From the NCBI RefSeq assembly GCF_937889215.1, contig NZ_CALBEX010000297.1, positions 1 to 8,179 of the forward strand: 8,179 nt of DNA, in the 5' to 3' direction. This stretch comes from an uncultured Limnohabitans sp. Lineage in GTDB: Bacteria > Pseudomonadota > Gammaproteobacteria > Burkholderiales > Burkholderiaceae_C. Within the stretch, counting starts at the first letter, position 1. The number at the start of each line of letters is the position of its first letter. Of the stretch, positions 5,923 to 8,179 are shown piece by piece. Under the pieces are notes generated by a model. That model saw only the letters and a list, made by a program, of their open reading frames with translations, did not search any database and was not told the origin of the DNA. A program made the position numbers and the translations under genes.

Positions 5923-6974
5923 GCACCGACAAAAAAACACTTGAAACTGAACGCACGCCGCAAGAGCAAACCCTGCGCCGCCCCGTTCAAATCGCGGGTG
6001 TGACCATCCAACCACGCGATGCATCCGAAGACGCTTCATTGCCCCCGGTCGCGGCCGCACCCGCGCCTGTGCCGGTCGAGGGTCAGCATTGCGGCCTGGT
6101 GGCCATTGTGGGCAAGCCCAACGTGGGCAAGTCCACCTTGCTCAACGCTTTGGTGGGCCAAAAGATCAGCATCACCTCGCGCAAAGCCCAAACCACGCGC
6201 CACCGCATCACCGGCATCCGCACCCAGGGCGCCGCCCAGTATGTGTTTGTCGATACGCCTGGTTTTCAGACCATCCACGGCACCGCACTCAACAAGTCGC
6301 TCAACAAGACCGTGGTCGGCGCTGTGAGCGACGTGGATCTGGTGCTTTTTGTGGTTGAGGCGGGCAGCTTCACCACGGCAGACGCCAAGGTGCTGGCGCT
6401 GCTCAAGCCCGGTATTCCGGTTTTGTTGGTGGCCAATAAATTGGACAATGTGCACCGCCGTGGCGACATCGCCCCTTGGTTGCGGGAGATGCAAGAGCGC
6501 CACGCCTTCACAGAGTTTTTCCCCATGTCGGCCAAGCAGCCCAAAGACATTGAGCGCTTGCTCGGCGTCTGCGAAAAATACCTGCCCGAGCAGCCTTGGT
6601 TTCACGCTGAGGACGAGCTGACCGACCGCAGCGAGAAATTTTTGGCCAGCGAAATGGTGCGCGAAAAACTCTTCCGTTTGACGGGTGACGAATTGCCTTA
6701 CACCTCCACCGTGGTGATCGACAAGTTCGAGGAAGAAGCAGGCCGAACAGCCAAACGCATGCTGCGCATTGCGGCCACCATTGTGGTCGAGCGCGAAGGA
6801 CACAAGGCCATGGTGATCGGTGACAAGGGCGAAAAGCTCAAGCGCATCGGCACCGAAACCCGCGTCGAGCTGGAAAAGCTGTTGGACGCCAAGGTCTTCA
6901 TCGAGCTGTGGGTCAAAGTGCGTTCGGGCTGGGCTGACGACGAAGCCCGCGTGCGCAGTTTCGGTTACGAGTAA
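5919..6974 (+). CDS. era: GTPase Era, 16S rRNA/30S assembly factor
   Basis: Era is an essential GTPase that binds the 3' end of 16S rRNA and helps mature the 30S subunit. GTPase motifs are complete: GKPNVGKS (65-72), TTRHRITG of the effector loop, DTPG (112-115), NKLD (173-176) and SAK (204-206). The C-terminal KH RNA-binding domain has [11 protein letters not shown] beginning at residue 301. With the ATG in the ATGA overlap with rnc, the protein has 351 residues. That is about 50 more than E. coli Era, because of a Pro/Ala/Glu/Gln-rich N-terminal extension before [11 protein letters not shown]. An in-frame GTG at 6069 would give about 301 residues, the E. coli length, but has no ribosome site; the coupled ATG is preferred. 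The start is therefore less certain than the identity. Confidence 0.95.
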   Translation: MSTDKKTLETERTPQEQTLRRPVQIAGVTIQPRDASEDASLPPVAAAPAPVPVEGQHCGLVAIVGKPNVGKSTLLNALVGQKISITSRKAQTTRHRITGIRTQGAAQYVFVDTPGFQTIHGTALNKSLNKTVVGAVSDVDLVLFVVEAGSFTTADAKVLALLKPGIPVLLVANKLDNVHRRGDIAPWLREMQERHAFTEFFPMSAKQPKDIERLLGVCEKYLPEQPWFHAEDELTDRSEKFLASEMVREKLFRLTGDELPYTSTVVIDKFEEEAGRTAKRMLRIAATIVVEREGHKAMVIGDKGEKLKRIGTETRVELEKLLDAKVFIELWVKVRSGWADDEARVRSFGYE

Positions 6975-6985
6975 CGCCTGCTTCA

Positions 6986-7735
6986 ATGGCCTCCAAGCGG
7001 ATTGCAGACGAGCCAGCCTATGTGCTGCACCGCTACGACTGGAGCGAAACCAGCCTGATCCTCGAAGTCTTTACCCGCCACCACGGCAGGGTGGCTTTGG
7101 TGGCCAAAGGGGCCAAGCGGCCTACATCAAGCTTTCGCCCGGTGCTCTTGCCGCTGCAGCCCTTGTCGCTGGCGTTTGGCGGCGATGGCGACATCCGCAC
7201 CCTTAAGTCGGCCGAATGGGTGGGTGGGCATGTCATGCCCACGGGCGAGGCCCTGCTGTCCGGTTATTACCTCAATGAATTGCTGATGCGCCTGACCGCG
7301 CGCGACGACCCGCACCCGGAGTTGTTCGAGGTGTATGCCGCCGCCGTGCGCCTGCTGGCCAGTGGCGACCCCGATGCGCTGCAGTGGGCCTTGCGCGGCT
7401 TTGAGTTGCTGCTGCTGCGCGAAATGGGCCTGTTGCCTGCCCTCAACCTGCAGACCCTGACCCTCAAGCCGTTGTCGCCCACCGACAGTTATGCGCTCGT
7501 GCCTGAGGCGGGGCTGCAGTGGGTCAGCGATGACCCGCGCCACGCCTTGCGCGGCGAACAATGGCTGGTGCTGCACGCGGCACTGGCATCCCCCAGTCCC
7601 TTGGCGGCTTTGCTGCGCGAGTGCGCCGACTTGTTGGTGCAGCTGCAACGCCCCTTGCGCTTGATGCTCAATTACCATTGCGGTGTGGGCGCTTTGCGTA
7701 CCCGTCAAATGATGCTGGACTTGCAAACTTTATGA
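6986..7735 (+). CDS. recO: DNA repair protein RecO
   Basis: RecO works with RecR (and RecF) to load RecA onto SSB-coated single-stranded DNA during gap repair. The product has 249 residues (E. coli 242). The N-terminal part, about residues 8-85, fits the RecO OB-fold: the Tyr12-Glu27 strand region [16 protein letters not shown], then [19 protein letters not shown] (34-52), where the basic KGAKR is typical. The rest is Leu-rich and helical, with [16 protein letters not shown] and the C-terminal [16 protein letters not shown] typical of proteobacterial members. No zinc-finger cysteine set is present, as in E. coli. It starts 11 bases after era with a weak ribosome site and overlaps pdxJ by four bases (ATGA), so it is likely translated as part of the operon. 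Confidence 0.93.
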   Translation: MASKRIADEPAYVLHRYDWSETSLILEVFTRHHGRVALVAKGAKRPTSSFRPVLLPLQPLSLAFGGDGDIRTLKSAEWVGGHVMPTGEALLSGYYLNELLMRLTARDDPHPELFEVYAAAVRLLASGDPDALQWALRGFELLLLREMGLLPALNLQTLTLKPLSPTDSYALVPEAGLQWVSDDPRHALRGEQWLVLHAALASPSPLAALLRECADLLVQLQRPLRLMLNYHCGVGALRTRQMMLDLQTL

Positions 7736-8179
7736 ACACCTTCATGACCACTTCTACCCATCGCGTGGCCTTGTCGGTCAATGTCAACAAAGTCGCCTTG
7801 CTGCGCAACTCGCGCCACCTGGGCATACCGAGCGTTGCCCGCGCTGCCGAGCTGTGCCTGCAAGCGGGCGCGAACGGCATCACCATCCACCCCCGACCTG
7901 ATGAGCGCCACATCCGCGCCAGCGATGTGACCGAACTCACCGCCTTGATGAAGGGCTGGCCCGAGCGCGAGTTCAACATCGAGGGCAACCCTTTTCACAA
8001 CCTGATGGACCATGTGCGCGCTGTGCGTCCGCACCAGGTGACCTTTGTGCCCGACAGCGAAGGCCAGTTCACCAGCGACCACGGCTGGGCCTTCCCGCAA
8101 GACGCCGAACGCCTGAAACCTTTGATCGACGAATGCAAGGCGCTGGGCGTGCGTGTGAGCCTGTTCATGGACCCAGAGC
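7732..8179 (+). CDS. pdxJ: Pyridoxine 5'-phosphate synthase PdxJ (3' end cut off)
   Basis: PdxJ condenses 1-deoxy-D-xylulose 5-phosphate with 3-amino-1-hydroxyacetone 1-phosphate to form pyridoxine 5'-phosphate, in the DXP-dependent vitamin B6 pathway. The window holds the first 149 codons of a roughly 240-260 residue TIM-barrel protein and shows no stop. Recognisable elements are [14 protein letters not shown] (15-28), [12 protein letters not shown] (49-60) with His53, Arg55 and His60, FNIEGN with Glu84, and [10 protein letters not shown]. His53 and Glu84 match the E. coli catalytic His45 and Glu72. The first motif has Asn-Lys (19-20) where E. coli has Asp-His, a variant I associate with Bacteroidetes-type and probably Comamonadaceae enzymes. 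The start overlaps the recO stop (ATGA); Met5 (7744) is an alternative. Neither has a clear SD. Confidence 0.95.
   Translation, partial: MNTFMTTSTHRVALSVNVNKVALLRNSRHLGIPSVARAAELCLQAGANGITIHPRPDERHIRASDVTELTALMKGWPEREFNIEGNPFHNLMDHVRAVRPHQVTFVPDSEGQFTSDHGWAFPQDAERLKPLIDECKALGVRVSLFMDPE

Noticed and set aside
850..7726. Long open frames on the minus strand opposite mucD, lepA, lepB, era and recO (up to about 350 codons)
   Set aside because: They lie exactly antisense to well-identified genes, give His/Arg/Gln/Val-rich translations with no recognisable domain, and are the expected by-product of biased codon use in GC-rich genes.

Overview
The window looks like ordinary chromosomal housekeeping DNA from a betaproteobacterium of the order Burkholderiales, most likely Comamonadaceae-like (Limnohabitans, Rhodoferax, Polaromonas or Acidovorax relatives). 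The basis is the gene order mucD - lepA - lepB - rnc - era - recO - pdxJ, protein sequences typical of that group, fairly high G+C coding DNA, and GTG starts for two genes. No strain was identified. All recognisable genes are on the + strand. There is no sign of insertion sequences, phage, CRISPR or a defence island.

Layout. Positions 1-409 hold the 3' part of a small Trp-rich membrane-type protein, tentatively YgfX-like. It is followed by a GTG-started DegP/MucD-type periplasmic serine protease (487-1956) with signal peptide, catalytic triad and two PDZ domains. The gap 1957-2448 is the only long non-coding stretch and the most interesting part of the window. In order it holds nested TGAAACC/GGTTTCA inverted repeats behind mucD, an AT-rich segment with a possible -10 box, two perfect tandem DnaA boxes flanked by small hairpins, a 12-bp direct repeat carrying a near-DnaA box, and a TACAAT -10 box. 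About 45 bases after that box comes a very strong intrinsic terminator, only about 40 bases before lepA. This arrangement predicts either a roughly 65-nt small RNA or an attenuated leader for lepA.

From 2449 to the end six genes run with almost no gaps: lepA (elongation factor 4), lepB (signal peptidase I), rnc (RNase III), era (ribosome-assembly GTPase), recO (recombination mediator) and pdxJ (vitamin B6 synthesis; cut by the window end). Junctions are a 1-base overlap, a 7-base gap, a 4-base ATGA overlap, an 11-base gap and a 4-base ATGA overlap, which points to one translationally coupled operon. It links translation and protein export (lepA, lepB), RNA processing and ribosome maturation (rnc, era), DNA repair (recO) and cofactor synthesis (pdxJ). 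The grouping is known from many proteobacteria, where pdxJ is usually followed by acpS.

I found no convincing new biological system. The best leads are the lepA leader/terminator element, the DnaA-box cluster, the absence of the usual rpoE-rseA-rseB genes directly before mucD, and a PdxJ with a non-E. coli substrate-site motif.
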